A stretch of 64,000 nt of DNA, taken from the NCBI GenBank assembly GCA_026393115.1, contig JAPLAU010000014.1, positions 62,001 through 126,000 of the forward strand, read 5' to 3'. The notes under the pieces were generated by a model, which saw only the letters and a list, made by a program, of their open reading frames with translations, was not told the DNA's origin and did not search any database. A program made the position numbers and the translations under genes. Source of the stretch: Actinomycetota bacterium. Lineage in GTDB: Bacteria > Actinomycetota > Actinomycetes > S36-B12 > CAIYMF01. Shown here in pieces: positions 32,616 to 43,905 of this stretch; the first letter of the stretch is position 1; each line of letters begins with the position of its first letter.

Positions 32616-34283
32616 TCAGACAACCACGCGGAGAACCTCGTCGAGGCTGGTGTGACCCGCCAGAACCTTCGACATGCCGTCAAGGCGCAGACTGACCATT
32701 CCCTCGGCCGCGGCAGCAGCTGCGATCGTGGCCACGCTGGCGTGTTCGACGGTCAGCCGCTCGATTTGCTCGGTCACCGGCATCACTTCGTGCAGGGCCA
32801 TCCGGCCCCGGTAGCCCGTCTTGGCGCAGATCGAGCAGCCAACGGCCCGGTAGAGAGTGGGCAGACGCTCTCCTTCGACCCAGGGGAACCCAGCGGCCAC
32901 CAAGGTTTCCGGAGATGGCACATAGGGCTCTTTGCATTTACTACACAGTCTGCGGGCGAGGCGCTGAGCGAGAACGCAGTCAAGTGCTGATCCGACGAGG
33001 AACGGCTCGATTCCCATTTCGGTCAATCGAGTCACCGCGCTAGACGCGTTGTTGGTGTGCAGGGTGGAGAGCACGAGGTGACCGGTGAGGGCGGCTTCCA
33101 CGGCAATCTGAGCCGTCTCGTGGTCACGAATCTCACCGATGAGCACAATGTCGGGGTCAGAGCGCAAAATCGAGCGCAGTGCCGAGGCGAAGGTCAGGCC
33201 AGCCTTGGCGTTGGTCTGCACCTGATTCACACCCGGCAGTCGGTATTCGACCGGGTCTTCGACCGTGATGATGTTGACCTCGGGCCGATTGACGATATTA
33301 AGCGTCGCGTAGAGAGTGGTCGACTTACCCGACCCAGTAGGCCCGGTGACCAGAATCATTCCGTATGGCTTGAAGAAGCTCTTGGCGTAACGGTCGTAGT
33401 TGAACTGACTGAAGCCCAGATCAGCCAATCCAAGGCGGGTCGTGGAGTTGTCAAGAATTCGCATGACGACTTTTTCGCCCCACACCGTCGGAAGAGTGGC
33501 CACGCGAAGGTCGATCTTGCGCCCGTGCGCGGTGACCGACAGTCGTCCGTCCTGAGGAATGCGTCGTTCGGCGATATTGATGTCCGACATGATTTTCAGT
33601 CGACTGATGACGCCCGATCGAATGTGCCGAGGTGCCCGCATCACTTCGTGAAGCACCCCATCGATACGGAACCGCACCCGCAGGTCTGTTTCGGTGGGCT
33701 CCAGGTGAATATCGGAGGCACCGTCTTGAATTGCTTGGGTGATCAACAGGTTCACAAACCGGACAATCGGGGCTTCTTCGGTGACTTCGTGAACCGCCGA
33801 GAGGTCTTCCTGCTCATCGGCTTGGGCGTCGAGGGCGGTGCTGAGGTCGCCGAGCTCGGCTTCACTTCGGTAGAAACGGTCGATCGCCGCCATCACGTCG
33901 GTCTTTGTCGACACCACCGCGCGAATATCCATGCCCGCCGCGGCCCGCAGGTCGTCAATGGCGAACACGTTGCTCGGATCGGCCATCGCCACGAGCAATC
34001 GGTCTTCCTCGATGCGCACCGGAATCGCGGTGTAGCGCCGGCAGAGAATGCCTGGAATGAGGGTGACCGCACCCTGTTCGATGGAGGTTTCGGACAGGTC
34101 AAGGAACTGCAGGCCGATTTGGGCGGCCAAGGCCCCCACTACCTGCGCCTCGGTCAGCAGCCCGCGATCGACCAGAACGCGACCGAGCGAGGTGCCCTCG
34201 CGCTCAAACTCCGCCTGCGACTGGGCAAGCTGCTCAGGGGTGAGCAGGCCTTTCTCCAGCAGAATGTCGCCGAGTTGCCGCAT
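32616..34283 (-). CDS. pilB: Type IV pilus extension ATPase PilB
   Basis: 555 residues. The N-terminal MshEN-like domain spans about 1-145 (MRQLGDILLEKGLLTPEQLAQ). The hexameric ATPase core has Walker A GPTGSGKSTT, Walker B region PDIVLIGEIRD and the tetracysteine zinc site (CSKCKEPY ... CSICAKTGYRG). PilB powers pilus extension. Its N-terminal domain type often binds cyclic-di-GMP; whether this one does cannot be decided by eye. First gene of pilBTC, 81 bp after aroE on the same strand. Confidence 0.95.
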   Translation of the reverse strand: MRQLGDILLEKGLLTPEQLAQSQAEFEREGTSLGRVLVDRGLLTEAQVVGALAAQIGLQFLDLSETSIEQGAVTLIPGILCRRYTAIPVRIEEDRLLVAMADPSNVFAIDDLRAAAGMDIRAVVSTKTDVMAAIDRFYRSEAELGDLSTALDAQADEQEDLSAVHEVTEEAPIVRFVNLLITQAIQDGASDIHLEPTETDLRVRFRIDGVLHEVMRAPRHIRSGVISRLKIMSDINIAERRIPQDGRLSVTAHGRKIDLRVATLPTVWGEKVVMRILDNSTTRLGLADLGFSQFNYDRYAKSFFKPYGMILVTGPTGSGKSTTLYATLNIVNRPEVNIITVEDPVEYRLPGVNQVQTNAKAGLTFASALRSILRSDPDIVLIGEIRDHETAQIAVEAALTGHLVLSTLHTNNASSAVTRLTEMGIEPFLVGSALDCVLAQRLARRLCSKCKEPYVPSPETLVAAGFPWVEGERLPTLYRAVGCSICAKTGYRGRMALHEVMPVTEQIERLTVEHASVATIAAAAAAEGMVSLRLDGMSKVLAGHTSLDEVLRVVV

Positions 34284-34364
34284 GGTCCGTCCGTTCGTAA
34301 GTCGTGGCCAGTTGCACTGGCCCTTGACAAGAGTTTCGGCAGGAAAGAGGAAAACCTTGACTGC

Positions 34365-35168
34365 CTATTCCGCCCCCACTGCCTCGCGCATGACCGTTAG
34401 CGGGGGTTCGAGCCCAGTCCAGAGGTGTACTTGCAGAGCCGCCTGTTCGATCAGCAGGTCGATTCCGGGTACCACCAACCCGCCGTGATCGCTCCAGGCG
34501 AGCACTAACGGCGTCGGCCACGGGGCGTACACCACGTCGTGGAGCACCCCCGAACTCCACACCACTGCCTCTGCCAGCCCATCGGCAACCCCGACAGGAA
34601 CGGTCGACACGACCAGATCGGCCAACAATCCCTCCGCTGCTCGCTCCCAGGGTTCGACCATCAGGTCAATTCCCAGAGACTGCGCGAGGGGCCGCATCGA
34701 CTCCCCCGCCTCCGGTCGCCGCACGTAGACAGCCGCCTGACTCGCCCCTAGTTCAGCACTCGCAGCAAGGGCAGATCGGGACGTCGCACCGCCGCCGAGA
34801 ATCGTCGCACTCGCGATCGGACCCGCAGTTGCCCGTCGGATCGCAGCAACCATTCCCGGCACATCGGTGTTATCGCCAACTCGCTGGCCATCAATGAAGG
34901 ACACCGTGTTCACCGACTCAACCATGCCGGCCAAGGCACTCACCTGATCGAGAAGTGCGATGACAGTCGACTTCAGCGGCATCGTGAGAGACAGTCCCAC
35001 CCACTCCGGCCCGCAACCATCGACGAACGCTGCGAGCCCCGCGGGCTCGACATCGTGCCGGTCGTATTCCCAGTCAAGTCCTAACGCGCCGTAAGCGGCT
35101 TGATGAAGCGTTGGGGACAGGGAGTGGGTGATCGGGTGGCCGAGGACTCCCGCAATTCGAGGGCTCAT
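34365..35168 (-). CDS. aroE: Shikimate dehydrogenase
   Basis: 267-residue NADP-dependent enzyme reducing 3-dehydroshikimate. The shikimate-binding GVLGHPITHSLSPTLHQAAY, the catalytic Lys/Asp region (SLTMPLKSTVIALL; VGDNTDVPG) and the nucleotide-binding ATILGGGATSRSALAASAELG (region) are present. It overlaps mltG by 4 bp. The other aro genes lie 12 kb downstream beyond the pilus locus. Confidence 0.92.
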   Translation of the reverse strand: MSPRIAGVLGHPITHSLSPTLHQAAYGALGLDWEYDRHDVEPAGLAAFVDGCGPEWVGLSLTMPLKSTVIALLDQVSALAGMVESVNTVSFIDGQRVGDNTDVPGMVAAIRRATAGPIASATILGGGATSRSALAASAELGASQAAVYVRRPEAGESMRPLAQSLGIDLMVEPWERAAEGLLADLVVSTVPVGVADGLAEAVVWSSGVLHDVVYAPWPTPLVLAWSDHGGLVVPGIDLLIEQAALQVHLWTGLEPPLTVMREAVGAE

Positions 35169-36220
35169 CCTCCTGCGGCCAACTTCTTGAGCCGGAGGAA
35201 CTCCTCTTCCTTCTCGGTAAACACCGTGGTCTGAGTCTTCGGATCAGTCGTGATGAAGTAGAGCCACGGCCCGGGAGTTGGCGAGAGGGCCGCCTCAAGT
35301 GCTACCTCACCGGGCGAATCCAGCGGACCGGGTGGAAGGCCCTTGACGAGGTAGGTGTTGTACGGCGAGTCGACCGCGAGGTCGCTTCCCGACAAGTTCG
35401 GGTTCGACGTGCCGAGGGCGTAATTGACCGTCGAGTCAAGACCAAGCTTCTGCCCGGCCTTGAGACGGTTGTAGATCACCCGCGCCGCCTTGCCATAGTC
35501 GTCGGGTGCCACCTCCACTTGCAGGATGCTGGCGATCGTTACTACTTCTTCTGGCGTGAGTCCTAGTGCCTTAGCGCGCTTGGTGAGGTTAATGGCCGTC
35601 GAGGTCTCGCCGAAGCGCGTCGTCATCTGGCGTAGCAAACTCGTGGCAGTTGTCTTCGAGGACACGTCATACGTGGCAGGGAAAAGCCAGCCTTCCGGAT
35701 TTCCTTGCGCCGCGGCCGGCAACCCGATGGCCTCAGGCCGAGTCAACGCAGCACGGAACTCAGACACGGGAATTCCGGTGATGGCCGACGCCTGCGCCAC
35801 GATCTCCTTGAGCCGCTGACCTTCCTTGATTACCAATCGTGAGGACGAGCGTGACGATGGATCGAGCATCAGAAGGTAGGCCACACCCGGGTCCATCTGT
35901 TCGTGCAGCGTGTAACGCCCCGGCGGAATGCTGCGTCCGCTCGCGGTTGCTGCGTCGATAAACGATTGCCCGTTAGCGATCACATCGGAGCCAACCAACG
36001 AGTCGGCGATCTCAGTCAGCGATGCTCCCGATGCAACCTCGACAACTACCGAACCGGTTCCGGCACCGATGTAGTCACCCTGCGAGACGACGCCGCGAGT
36101 GAGGAGCCACACTCCCACACTTCCGATGATCACAAGCGAACACAGCGCAACGATCCAGCCGGCGACGTGCCGCCTTTTCGTGGGCTCTTCGCCATCCATT
36201 CGGAAACCGAACTCGCTCAT
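35165..36220 (-). CDS. mltG: Endolytic murein transglycosylase MltG
   Basis: 351 residues: cytoplasmic N-terminus (about 20), one membrane helix (VALCSLVIIGSVGVWLL), a LysM-like region (YTLHEQMDPGVAYLLML), and the YceG catalytic domain with the Glu in TIASILQVEVAPDDYGK. The family C-terminal GLPPGPIDSPG appears as GLPPGPLDSPG. It cuts nascent peptidoglycan strands near the membrane. It overlaps ruvX and aroE by 4 bp each, the same order as in M. tuberculosis. Confidence 0.95.
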   Translation of the reverse strand: MSEFGFRMDGEEPTKRRHVAGWIVALCSLVIIGSVGVWLLTRGVVSQGDYIGAGTGSVVVEVASGASLTEIADSLVGSDVIANGQSFIDAATASGRSIPPGRYTLHEQMDPGVAYLLMLDPSSRSSSRLVIKEGQRLKEIVAQASAITGIPVSEFRAALTRPEAIGLPAAAQGNPEGWLFPATYDVSSKTTATSLLRQMTTRFGETSTAINLTKRAKALGLTPEEVVTIASILQVEVAPDDYGKAARVIYNRLKAGQKLGLDSTVNYALGTSNPNLSGSDLAVDSPYNTYLVKGLPPGPLDSPGEVALEAALSPTPGPWLYFITTDPKTQTTVFTEKEEEFLRLKKLAAGG

Positions 36221-36672
36221 CGATCTACCTCCACCAGCACACCGGGGGCAACGCCGGTACTGCGTTCATTGTCGAGGGCCGACTGAAGAATTACCACGGC
36301 AGCGGCTTGATCAATGACTGCGCGCGAGCTTTTCACCGATCGACCGGCATCGTGCAGTGACCGCTGGGCCTGCGTTGTGCTCATACGTTCATCGACAAGA
36401 CGCACCGGACAGGGGCACTGTGGTGCGAAGTCATCGGCGAATGCGCGAACTTTCACCGCTGCCGGACCATCGTCACCCTTCAGTGTCAGAGGTAGGCCAA
36501 GTATCAATTCGATTGCCTCGTACTCATTAACGAGCGCGACAAGAGCCTGCACATCACCCACGCCTCGCGTCACGGTGGTAACGGGCACACCCATCAGGCC
36601 GGAAGGGTCGCTGCGCGCAACACCAATTCGTCGATCGCCCAGATCGACAGCGATGCGCGTTCCGAGGCGCAT
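36217..36672 (-). CDS. ruvX: Putative pre-16S rRNA nuclease / Holliday junction resolvase-like YqgF
   Basis: 151 residues with the RNase H-like fold. The first catalytic Asp is in AVDLGDRRIGVARSDP, a Glu lies in ELILGLPLTLKGDD, and VRLVDERMSTTQAQ and the late Asp (KSSRAVIDQAAAVVILQ) complete the site. Family members process 16S rRNA ends and were first described as resolvase-like. It sits between alaS (3-bp gap) and mltG (4-bp overlap). Confidence 0.94.
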   Translation of the reverse strand: MRLGTRIAVDLGDRRIGVARSDPSGLMGVPVTTVTRGVGDVQALVALVNEYEAIELILGLPLTLKGDDGPAAVKVRAFADDFAPQCPCPVRLVDERMSTTQAQRSLHDAGRSVKSSRAVIDQAAAVVILQSALDNERSTGVAPGVLVEVDR

Positions 36673-36675
36673 GCC

Positions 36676-39339
36676 TCAAGCCCCGCCCAAAGAAGCTGCT
36701 GCGGCTGAGAGTGCGGCATCGATACCTTCGGGGCAAGTGCCGCCGCCCTGTGCAACGTCACCCTTTCCACCACCTCGTCCGTCAACGGCCGGAAGGGCCG
36801 CCTTGAGTACGTCATTGGCGCTGGCGCCTAACTCGGCGGCGCGATCGTTGACCGCGGCCACCAGGGCTACCTTGCCCTCGTCGACGGATGCACCCAGTAC
36901 CACCACCGCTGCGCCTGCCGGACCTGAGGTACGGCCGCGCAGCACCAATTCGCGCAGGTCAGCCGCTGACGTTCCTTCGGGAGCGGTAAACGTAAACAGG
37001 TGATACGGGCCAACTTCTGCTCCGGAACCCAGCACGTCTCCGGCGCTGGCTGACAATTGCGCCCGACGAACCTTCGCCAGCTCACGCTCGGCATCCTTCA
37101 GTCGCGTAACGAGTGCTTCAACGCGCTCAGGGAGTTCCTCCGGTCGAGACTTGAGGACTTCAGCCAATTGCGACACCAACACGTGCTCACGAGCAAGGAA
37201 CCGGTACGCCTCGGAACCGACCAGCGCCTCAACCCGACGCACGCCGGCCCCGATCGATCCTTCAGACAGGAAGGTCACGACGCCCACCTGGCCTGAACGT
37301 TGGGCATGGGTGCCGCCGCAGAGTTCGTGAGCCCAATCACCCACCGACACCACGCGCACAAGATCGCCGTACTTTTCACCGAAGAGCGCCATTGCCCCGA
37401 GCCCGCGCGCATCGGCCTGACTCATCTGGTGAGCAGTCACGGGCAAGTCGACACTGAGAACGTCGTTGACGCGCGCCTCCACATCGCGCAACACGCTGAC
37501 CGGGACTGCACCCACGGCAGGGAAATCGAAACGCAGACGTCCGGGGGCATTCTCCGAACCCATCTGCGTGGCAGTGTCGCCCAACGCCTCGCGGAAGGCG
37601 CGGTGAATGAGGTGCGTTGCCGTGTGCGCGCGACTTATCGCCCGACGACGCTCGGTGTCGACGCGACCAATTGCAGTCGCTCCAGCGAGCACTTCGCCGC
37701 TGCGCACGACCCCGCGGTGCACGATAAGTCCGGGCACCGGACTCTGAACATCACGAACTTCGATGATCGCCCCGTTGACCTCGATCAGGCCCTGATCGCT
37801 GAGCTGACCGCCACCCTCGGCGTAGAAGGGCGTGCGACTCAGCACGACCTCAACCTCGTCGCCCTCTGAAGCGGCCTCGACGACAGTTCCGTCGCGCAGC
37901 ATTCCAGCGAGAGTGGATTCGGTGACAACTTCGTCGTAGCCCGTGAACGCGGTGACACCGGAGCGGTTCATCACGGTGCGGTACTCGGTGTCGGCAACGA
38001 GTCCGGCTTTGCGGGTGCGCGCATCGGTCTTCGCACGCTGCCGTTGCTCGCCCATCAGGCGACGGAAACCCTCTTCGTCGACCGCCAGACCCTGCTCAGC
38101 TGCGAGTTCGAGGGTGAGGTCAATGGGAAAGCCATACGTGTCGTGGAGGGCGAATGCCTGCTCGCCCGCGAGCGCGGTTCGCCCCGACGAGCGCACATCG
38201 CTGACCGCCACATCAAAGATCTGGGTGCCACGCTCGAGAGTCTGCAGGAAAGCAGCTTCCTCGTTCGCCGCAATGCTGGTCACTCGGCCAAGGTCACCCG
38301 TGAGTTCTGGGTATTGAGGCGCCATAGCGGTGATGGCGGATTCAACCAGCGCACCGATAGTCGGATCGTGGGCGCCCAATTGCCGCATCTTGCTGACAAC
38401 GCGACGAAGAATGCGCCGCAGTACGTAGCCGCGACCCTCGTTTCCGGGCAGCACCCCGTCGGCAATAAGGAAGGCGCACGTTCGGGCATGGTCGGCGACC
38501 ACGCGCAGTGCCACATCGCTCAGGGCAGAGGCGCCATACGTGGAACCGCTGAGTTCGACCGCTCGATCGAGAATCGCGCGCGTGGTGTCGATCTCGTAGA
38601 TATTGTCGACACCTTGAAGCAGAGCGGCCATCCGCTCGATACCCATTCCGGTGTCAATGTTCTTTGCTGGCAATTCGCCGCGCACATCGAAGTCTTCCTT
38701 CGAGCGCACCGCTGACAGTTCGAACTGCATGAAAACCAGATTCCAGACCTCGAGGTAGCGGTCTTCATCGACGACCGGGCCCCCTTCGAGTCCGTGTTCG
38801 GGACCGCGGTCGTAGTAGATCTCCGAACAGGGCCCACCCGGGCCGGGAACGCCCATGCTCCAGTAGTTGTCCTTGGGGCCTCGGCGCTGAATGCGTTCGA
38901 GGGGAACGCCGGCCGTGCGATGCCAGATGTCGATGGCTTCGTCATCGTCGTCGTAGACCGTGACCCACAACTTCTCTTCCGAGAAGCCGTAGCCGCCATC
39001 AGATTGCGATCCGGTAAGCAATTCCCAGGCAAACGGAATCGCATCTGATTTGAAGTAATCACCAAAGGAGAAATTGCCGGCCATCTGGAAGAACGATGCG
39101 TGGCGGGTGGTCTTGCCTACTTCCTCAATATCAAGCGTGCGCACGCACTTCTGCACGCTCACGGCGCGGTCATAGAGGGGTACGGCTTCACCAAGGAAAT
39201 AGGGCTTGAACGGCACCATCCCGGCGTTGACGAACAGCAGGGTGGGGTCGTCGAGAATGAGTGACGCCGACGGCACGATGGTGTGACCATTACGCGCGAA
39301 GTAGTCAAGGAACCGTCGACGAATCTCGGCGGACTCCAT
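36676..39339 (-). CDS. alaS: Alanyl-tRNA synthetase
   Basis: 887-residue class II synthetase. The catalytic core starts at [20 protein letters not shown]. The editing domain has the zinc ligands HTATH and HELCGGTH (Cys-x3-His). The C-terminal oligomerisation/DHHA1 domain is [27 protein letters not shown] directly precedes the ATG, a very strong ribosome-binding site. It heads alaS-ruvX-mltG-aroE. Confidence 0.98.
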   Translation of the reverse strand: MESAEIRRRFLDYFARNGHTIVPSASLILDDPTLLFVNAGMVPFKPYFLGEAVPLYDRAVSVQKCVRTLDIEEVGKTTRHASFFQMAGNFSFGDYFKSDAIPFAWELLTGSQSDGGYGFSEEKLWVTVYDDDDEAIDIWHRTAGVPLERIQRRGPKDNYWSMGVPGPGGPCSEIYYDRGPEHGLEGGPVVDEDRYLEVWNLVFMQFELSAVRSKEDFDVRGELPAKNIDTGMGIERMAALLQGVDNIYEIDTTRAILDRAVELSGSTYGASALSDVALRVVADHARTCAFLIADGVLPGNEGRGYVLRRILRRVVSKMRQLGAHDPTIGALVESAITAMAPQYPELTGDLGRVTSIAANEEAAFLQTLERGTQIFDVAVSDVRSSGRTALAGEQAFALHDTYGFPIDLTLELAAEQGLAVDEEGFRRLMGEQRQRAKTDARTRKAGLVADTEYRTVMNRSGVTAFTGYDEVVTESTLAGMLRDGTVVEAASEGDEVEVVLSRTPFYAEGGGQLSDQGLIEVNGAIIEVRDVQSPVPGLIVHRGVVRSGEVLAGATAIGRVDTERRRAISRAHTATHLIHRAFREALGDTATQMGSENAPGRLRFDFPAVGAVPVSVLRDVEARVNDVLSVDLPVTAHQMSQADARGLGAMALFGEKYGDLVRVVSVGDWAHELCGGTHAQRSGQVGVVTFLSEGSIGAGVRRVEALVGSEAYRFLAREHVLVSQLAEVLKSRPEELPERVEALVTRLKDAERELAKVRRAQLSASAGDVLGSGAEVGPYHLFTFTAPEGTSAADLRELVLRGRTSGPAGAAVVVLGASVDEGKVALVAAVNDRAAELGASANDVLKAALPAVDGRGGGKGDVAQGGGTCPEGIDAALSAAAASLGGA

Positions 39340-39380
39340 CTCATCACCTCCAGGTACTCGCCGTCCGAAGGGTCCGGCGC

Positions 39381-40736
39381 TTAGGACTCCGACCCTAACC
39401 CCTCACGGATGCGCTCCAGCACCTCGGTGACGCGGGCCTCAAATCCCCGGTCGGTGGGCTGGTAGTAGCGGGTGCCGATGAGGTCGTCCGGAAGGTACTG
39501 CTGGGCGGCGACTCCCCCGGGTGCATCGTGCGCGTAGAGGTACCCCTGCCCGTGGCCGAGCCCGCGGGCGCCGGGGTAGGAGGCATCGCGCAGGTGCACC
39601 GGTACCGCGCCGGCCTTGCCCGCGCGCACATCGGCAATGGCTGCATCGATGGCGAGGTACGCGGCATTGCTCTTGGGCGCCACCGCCAGGTGCACCACTG
39701 CCTGCGCCAGCACGATGCGCGCCTCGGGCATTCCGATCAAGGCCACCGCCTGCATCGCTGCGAGCGCCGTCTGGAGAGCCGTCGGATCGGCCATTCCGAC
39801 ATCTTCACTGGCCAGGATCACCAATCGACGAGCGATATACCGCGGATCTTCACCCGCTTCGAGCATGCGCGCCAAGTAATGAAGTCCGGCATCAACGTCA
39901 CTGCCGCGGATCGACTTAATCATGGCGCTGGTGACGTCGTAGTGCTGATCGCCATCGCGGTCGTAACGTACGGCAGCGCGATCAACTGCCCGCTCAACGT
40001 CTGGCAGGGTGATGCTGACGGCTTCCGCGCCCCGTTCAGCAAGTGCGGCCCCCGCGGCCGCTTCCAATGCAGTGAGCAGTCGACGCGCATCACCTCCAGC
40101 CACGCGCATCAGGTGTTCGCGTGCCTCATCGTCGAGTTCGAGGCGACCGCCCAATCCGCGCGCATCGGTCAATGCGCGGTCAACGAGCTGGTTCAAATCG
40201 GCGTCGGTGAGCGATTCAAGTCGCAGCAGCAGCGATCGCGACAACAGCGGAGCGACCACCGAGAATGACGGATTCTCGGTGGTGGCAGCGACCAAAGTGA
40301 TCCAGCCGTTTTCGACCGCGGGTAGCAACGCATCTTGCTGTGTCTTGTTGAATCGGTGCACTTCATCGACGAACAGCACCGTGCCGCGGCCCGACATTCC
40401 TAGTTCACGTCGGGCAGCGTCTATCACCTCGCGCACGTCCTTGACACCAGCTGTCACGGCCGAGAGTTCTACGAATCGCCGACCGGATGCTGAGGCGGCG
40501 AGCGAGGCAAGGGTGGTCTTGCCCGTACCGGGAGGTCCCCACAGAAGAACCGACGCCACACTCGGCCCGTCGTCGCCTTCAATCAGTCGCCGCAGCGGCG
40601 CACCAGGAACGAGCAATCCCCGTTGGCCAACCAACTCGTCGAGCGAACGTGGCCGCATTCGCACGGCCAACGGCGCACCCGGACGTGCAGGCGAAGCACC
40701 CTCATCAAAGAGTGTGGCGCTCACGTGCACCTCCAT
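39381..40736 (-). CDS. rarA: Replication-associated recombination protein RarA (MgsA) AAA+ ATPase
   Basis: 451 residues. The AAA+ core has Walker [10 protein letters not shown], Walker [13 protein letters not shown] and sensor 1 AATTENPSF. The C-terminal MgsA/RarA tetramerisation domain is recognisable by [22 protein letters not shown] and [17 protein letters not shown]. It acts at stalled replication forks and gaps. ATG 40736; GTG four codons in is an alternative. Between aspS (7 bp) and alaS (41 bp). Confidence 0.95.
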   Translation of the reverse strand: MEVHVSATLFDEGASPARPGAPLAVRMRPRSLDELVGQRGLLVPGAPLRRLIEGDDGPSVASVLLWGPPGTGKTTLASLAASASGRRFVELSAVTAGVKDVREVIDAARRELGMSGRGTVLFVDEVHRFNKTQQDALLPAVENGWITLVAATTENPSFSVVAPLLSRSLLLRLESLTDADLNQLVDRALTDARGLGGRLELDDEAREHLMRVAGGDARRLLTALEAAAGAALAERGAEAVSITLPDVERAVDRAAVRYDRDGDQHYDVTSAMIKSIRGSDVDAGLHYLARMLEAGEDPRYIARRLVILASEDVGMADPTALQTALAAMQAVALIGMPEARIVLAQAVVHLAVAPKSNAAYLAIDAAIADVRAGKAGAVPVHLRDASYPGARGLGHGQGYLYAHDAPGGVAAQQYLPDDLIGTRYYQPTDRGFEARVTEVLERIREGLGSES

Positions 40737-40743
40737 GCAGTGG

Positions 40744-42549
40744 TCAGGCGTCGTTCGTGTCGTTCGTGTCGTTCTTGTCGTTCTTGTCGTTCGCGTCGGG
40801 CACAGCGTCGACTCCTGCTTCTGCCCGCTGTCCGGCGGTAATGGGTGCGGGAGCGCCCGTCAGCGGATCATGGCCGCCACCGGTCTTCGGGAACGCGATG
40901 ACCTCGCGAATGGAGTCCATCCCGCTAAGCAAGGTGCAGATGCGGTCCCAACCGAACGCAATTCCTCCGTGCGGCGGGGGTCCGTAGGCGAAAGCATCGA
41001 GTAGGAACCCAAACTTCTCCTGCTGCTCTTCTTCGCCTAAGCCCATGAGGGCAAAGACTCGCTGCTGAACATCTCGTCGATGGATACGAATCGATCCACC
41101 TCCGATCTCGTTGCCGTTGCAGACGATGTCGTACGCGTAGGCAAGGGCATTGTCGGGATCCTCCTCAAACCGGTCGATCCACTCAGGCGTTGGTGAGGTG
41201 AACGCGTGATGCACGGCAGTCCACGCGCCCGCTCCGACGGCAACATCACCACTGGCGGTTGCCTTCGACGCCGGTTCGAAGAGCGGCGCGTCAACGATCC
41301 ACACGAACGACCACTGCGACTCGTCGATCAGATTGCAGCGGCGACCCACCTCGAGTCGGGCCGCGCCGAGTAGTGCGCGCGACGGGGCCGCGTCACCCGC
41401 GGCGAAGAAGATGCAGTCGCCGGGTGCGGCACCCACTCGCTGCGCAAGGCCGGCACGCTCCTCGTCGGACAGGTTCTTTGCAACGGGTCCGCCGAGTTCG
41501 CCGTCAGCACCGACCAACACGTATGCCAGTCCCTTGGCACCACGCTGCTTGGCCCACTCTTGCCACGCGTCGAGAGTCTTGCGAGGCTGGTCTGCCCCAC
41601 CGGGCATCACCACGGCGCCCACGTAAGGCGCTTGGAACACTCGGAAGGGAGTATCGACGAAGAAGTCGGTGCACTCGTTGAGTTCGAGGCCGAACCGCAG
41701 GTCAGGCTTATCGCTTCCATAGCGCGCCATGGCCTCGAGGTAGGGCATGCGTGCAATGGTCGGCTCGATCGTGTGACCAATGAGCAGCCACAGTGCACGC
41801 AACACTTCCTCGGCTATGGCAATGACGTCATCTTGCTCAACGAAACTCATCTCGATATCGAGTTGCGTGAACTCCGGCTGACGATCGGCACGGAAATCTT
41901 CGTCGCGGTAGCAGCGCGCGATCTGAAAATACCGCTCCATACCGGCGACCATGAGCAGTTGCTTGAACAACTGCGGACTCTGCGGCAACGCGTACCAACT
42001 ACCTGGCTGAAGTCGCGCGGGCACCAGGAAGTCGCGGGCGCCTTCAGGGGTGCTGCGGGTCAGAGTGGGAGTCTCGATCTCGATGAACTTGTGGCCGTAG
42101 AGCACGTCGCGGGCCGCGCGGTTCACTTCGCTGCGCAAGCGCAACGCCGCAGCCGGAGCCGGTCGGCGCAGGTCGAGATAGCGATAGCGCAGGCGCGATT
42201 CCTCGCCGACCTCAACGTGGTCATCGATCGGGAACGGTAGCGGTGCGGCAGTACTGAGCACCTCCACTTCGTCAGCGATGATTTCGATATCGCCGGTAGG
42301 AAGCTCAGGGTTGGCATTTCCCTCTGGTCGCCCCGATACAGTTCCGACAATGCGCACACAGAACTCATTGCGCAGCGGGTGAGCTACCTCGGGGTCGCGA
42401 ACAACAACCTGCACGATGCCCGATGCGTCTCGTAGATCAAGGAACGCAACACCCCCGTGATCTCGCCTGCGAGCCACCCAACCCGCCAACGTGACTACAT
42501 CGCCCACGTTGGCCGTGCGCAGTATTCCTGCGTCATGGCTACGAATCAC
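40744..42549 (-). CDS. aspS: Aspartyl-tRNA synthetase
   Basis: 601-residue bacterial-type class IIb synthetase. The OB anticodon domain ([22 protein letters not shown]) is followed by the core ([39 protein letters not shown]), the GAD insert and motif 3 ([15 protein letters not shown]). Start GTG 42549 with AAGGAG 8 nt upstream; the longer open frame to 42726 would overlap hisS by 160 bp and is rejected. The C-terminus ends in an NDK/NDT repeat tail. Actinobacterial AspRS is often non-discriminating; that was not tested here. Confidence 0.96.
   Translation of the reverse strand: MIRSHDAGILRTANVGDVVTLAGWVARRRDHGGVAFLDLRDASGIVQVVVRDPEVAHPLRNEFCVRIVGTVSGRPEGNANPELPTGDIEIIADEVEVLSTAAPLPFPIDDHVEVGEESRLRYRYLDLRRPAPAAALRLRSEVNRAARDVLYGHKFIEIETPTLTRSTPEGARDFLVPARLQPGSWYALPQSPQLFKQLLMVAGMERYFQIARCYRDEDFRADRQPEFTQLDIEMSFVEQDDVIAIAEEVLRALWLLIGHTIEPTIARMPYLEAMARYGSDKPDLRFGLELNECTDFFVDTPFRVFQAPYVGAVVMPGGADQPRKTLDAWQEWAKQRGAKGLAYVLVGADGELGGPVAKNLSDEERAGLAQRVGAAPGDCIFFAAGDAAPSRALLGAARLEVGRRCNLIDESQWSFVWIVDAPLFEPASKATASGDVAVGAGAWTAVHHAFTSPTPEWIDRFEEDPDNALAYAYDIVCNGNEIGGGSIRIHRRDVQQRVFALMGLGEEEQQEKFGFLLDAFAYGPPPHGGIAFGWDRICTLLSGMDSIREVIAFPKTGGGHDPLTGAPAPITAGQRAEAGVDAVPDANDKNDKNDTNDTNDA
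40751..40795. repeat. Five 9-bp tandem repeats encoding the AspS tail
   Basis: Five consecutive 9-bp units of TCGTTCGTG, TCGTTCTTG or TCGTTCGCG type encode the (N-D-K/T/A) triplets at the very end of AspS. Such short repeats are prone to slip-strand length change; in-frame units would only alter tail length. Confidence 0.85.
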
Positions 42550-42565
42550 TGAGGGAACTCCTTCA

Positions 42566-43903
42566 CTAGTCGCCTTCAACCACAAGATGCGGACGAAGGT
42601 CGGCGGTCGGTGGCTGCCACGTCGTTGCATCGGCCGGCACCTGCTCGCCACTTCTGATGTCCTTGACCGACGATGTTCCGTCGGCGTCTGCGAACCATAC
42701 GAATGGAATGCCGCGGCGGTCGGCATAACGAATCTGCTTTCCGAACTTCGATGCTGAGGGCGACACTTCTACCGGTATTCCACGAGCTCTCAGAGCGCGC
42801 GCGATGGAATCAGACTCAGAACGGCTTTCCTCGTCTGCCACTGCGACCACCACGCACGTCGGCACTGACCGACTCGCCCGAATCACACCGCGCGAAAACA
42901 GTGGAGCCAGTGTGCGCGTGACGCCGAAAGAAATTCCGACGCCAGGGTACGTCGTCGAACCATCGGATGCGAGCGAGTCGTAGCGACCCCCCGAACAGAC
43001 CGATCCGAGCGAATCGAAACCTTCCATGCGGGTTTCGTACACCGTGCCCGTGTAGTAGTCGAGGCCGCGAGCAATGCGCAGGTCAGCAATTACCGAAAAA
43101 CGACCACTTCGAAGTGGTGCAGTGCCGTCGATGACACGTACCAACTCGTCGAGCCCCTGATCGAGTTGCGGATCGCTGATACCGAGCGCGGTTACCGCAT
43201 CGGCGAACGAGGAGTCTTCGGCGCTGATTGCAGCGAACGCAAGAACCAGATCGGCGGCAGCACCTGTGACATTGGCTTCCGTTTCGAGCAGATCGCGAAT
43301 CGCTTCCGGAGCCAGCTTGTCGAGTTTGTCGACAACGCGCATCACACCGGCTATGTCGGCGACGCCAACCCCTCGATAGAAACCTTCGATGAGATTGCGG
43401 TTGTTCACTTGCATTCGCAACGCCGGAAGAGGCAGACCCGCGAATGCTTCCGACATCACCTGCGCCACTTCAACTTCGAAGTGAAACGACAGCGAATCAA
43501 CGTCAATTACATCGATATCGGCCTGCAGGAATTCGCGGTAGCGCCCTTCTTGCGGACGTTCGCCTCGCCAGACCTTTTGAATCTGGTAGCGCTTGAACGG
43601 GAAGTTCAAGTGCCCACCGTGTTCGAGCACGTACCGCGCGAGCGGCACCGTGAGATCGAAGTGCAAGCCTAGGCCCGCGTCGGCGTCGCCTTGCTCAGCG
43701 TGTAGTCGCCGCAGGACGTAGACCTCTTTGTCGATCTCGCCCTTGCGTAGGAGTTGATCGAGGGGTTCGGCCGCGCGCGTCTCGATCGATGCATATCCCC
43801 ACGCTTCGAAGGTCTGGCGCAAACGGTCGACCACCGTTTGCTCGACGATGCGCTGTTCAGGCAACCATTCAGGAAAGCCCGAAAGCGGTGTGGGACGTGC
43901 CAT
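42566..43903 (-). CDS. hisS: Histidyl-tRNA synthetase
   Basis: 445-residue class II synthetase. Motif 1 region, the HisA box [15 protein letters not shown], motif 2 around [15 protein letters not shown] and motif 3 [11 protein letters not shown] with [10 protein letters not shown] are all present. The C-terminal anticodon domain ([14 protein letters not shown] onward) is followed by a tail of about 30 residues. ATG 43903 lies 2 bp after the MBL-fold gene; aspS follows after 16 bp. Confidence 0.97.
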   Translation of the reverse strand: MARPTPLSGFPEWLPEQRIVEQTVVDRLRQTFEAWGYASIETRAAEPLDQLLRKGEIDKEVYVLRRLHAEQGDADAGLGLHFDLTVPLARYVLEHGGHLNFPFKRYQIQKVWRGERPQEGRYREFLQADIDVIDVDSLSFHFEVEVAQVMSEAFAGLPLPALRMQVNNRNLIEGFYRGVGVADIAGVMRVVDKLDKLAPEAIRDLLETEANVTGAAADLVLAFAAISAEDSSFADAVTALGISDPQLDQGLDELVRVIDGTAPLRSGRFSVIADLRIARGLDYYTGTVYETRMEGFDSLGSVCSGGRYDSLASDGSTTYPGVGISFGVTRTLAPLFSRGVIRASRSVPTCVVVAVADEESRSESDSIARALRARGIPVEVSPSASKFGKQIRYADRRGIPFVWFADADGTSSVKDIRSGEQVPADATTWQPPTADLRPHLVVEGD

Positions 43904-43905
43904 GC

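Noticed and set aside
33057-34400. 447-residue plus-strand open frame opposite pilB
   Set aside because: Antisense to the unmistakable PilB coding sequence; His/Gln/Arg-rich composition typical of a shadow.
42550-42726. N-terminal extension of aspS into hisS
   Set aside because: Would overlap hisS by 160 bp; GTG 42549 has a good Shine-Dalgarno and begins the conserved AspRS sequence.
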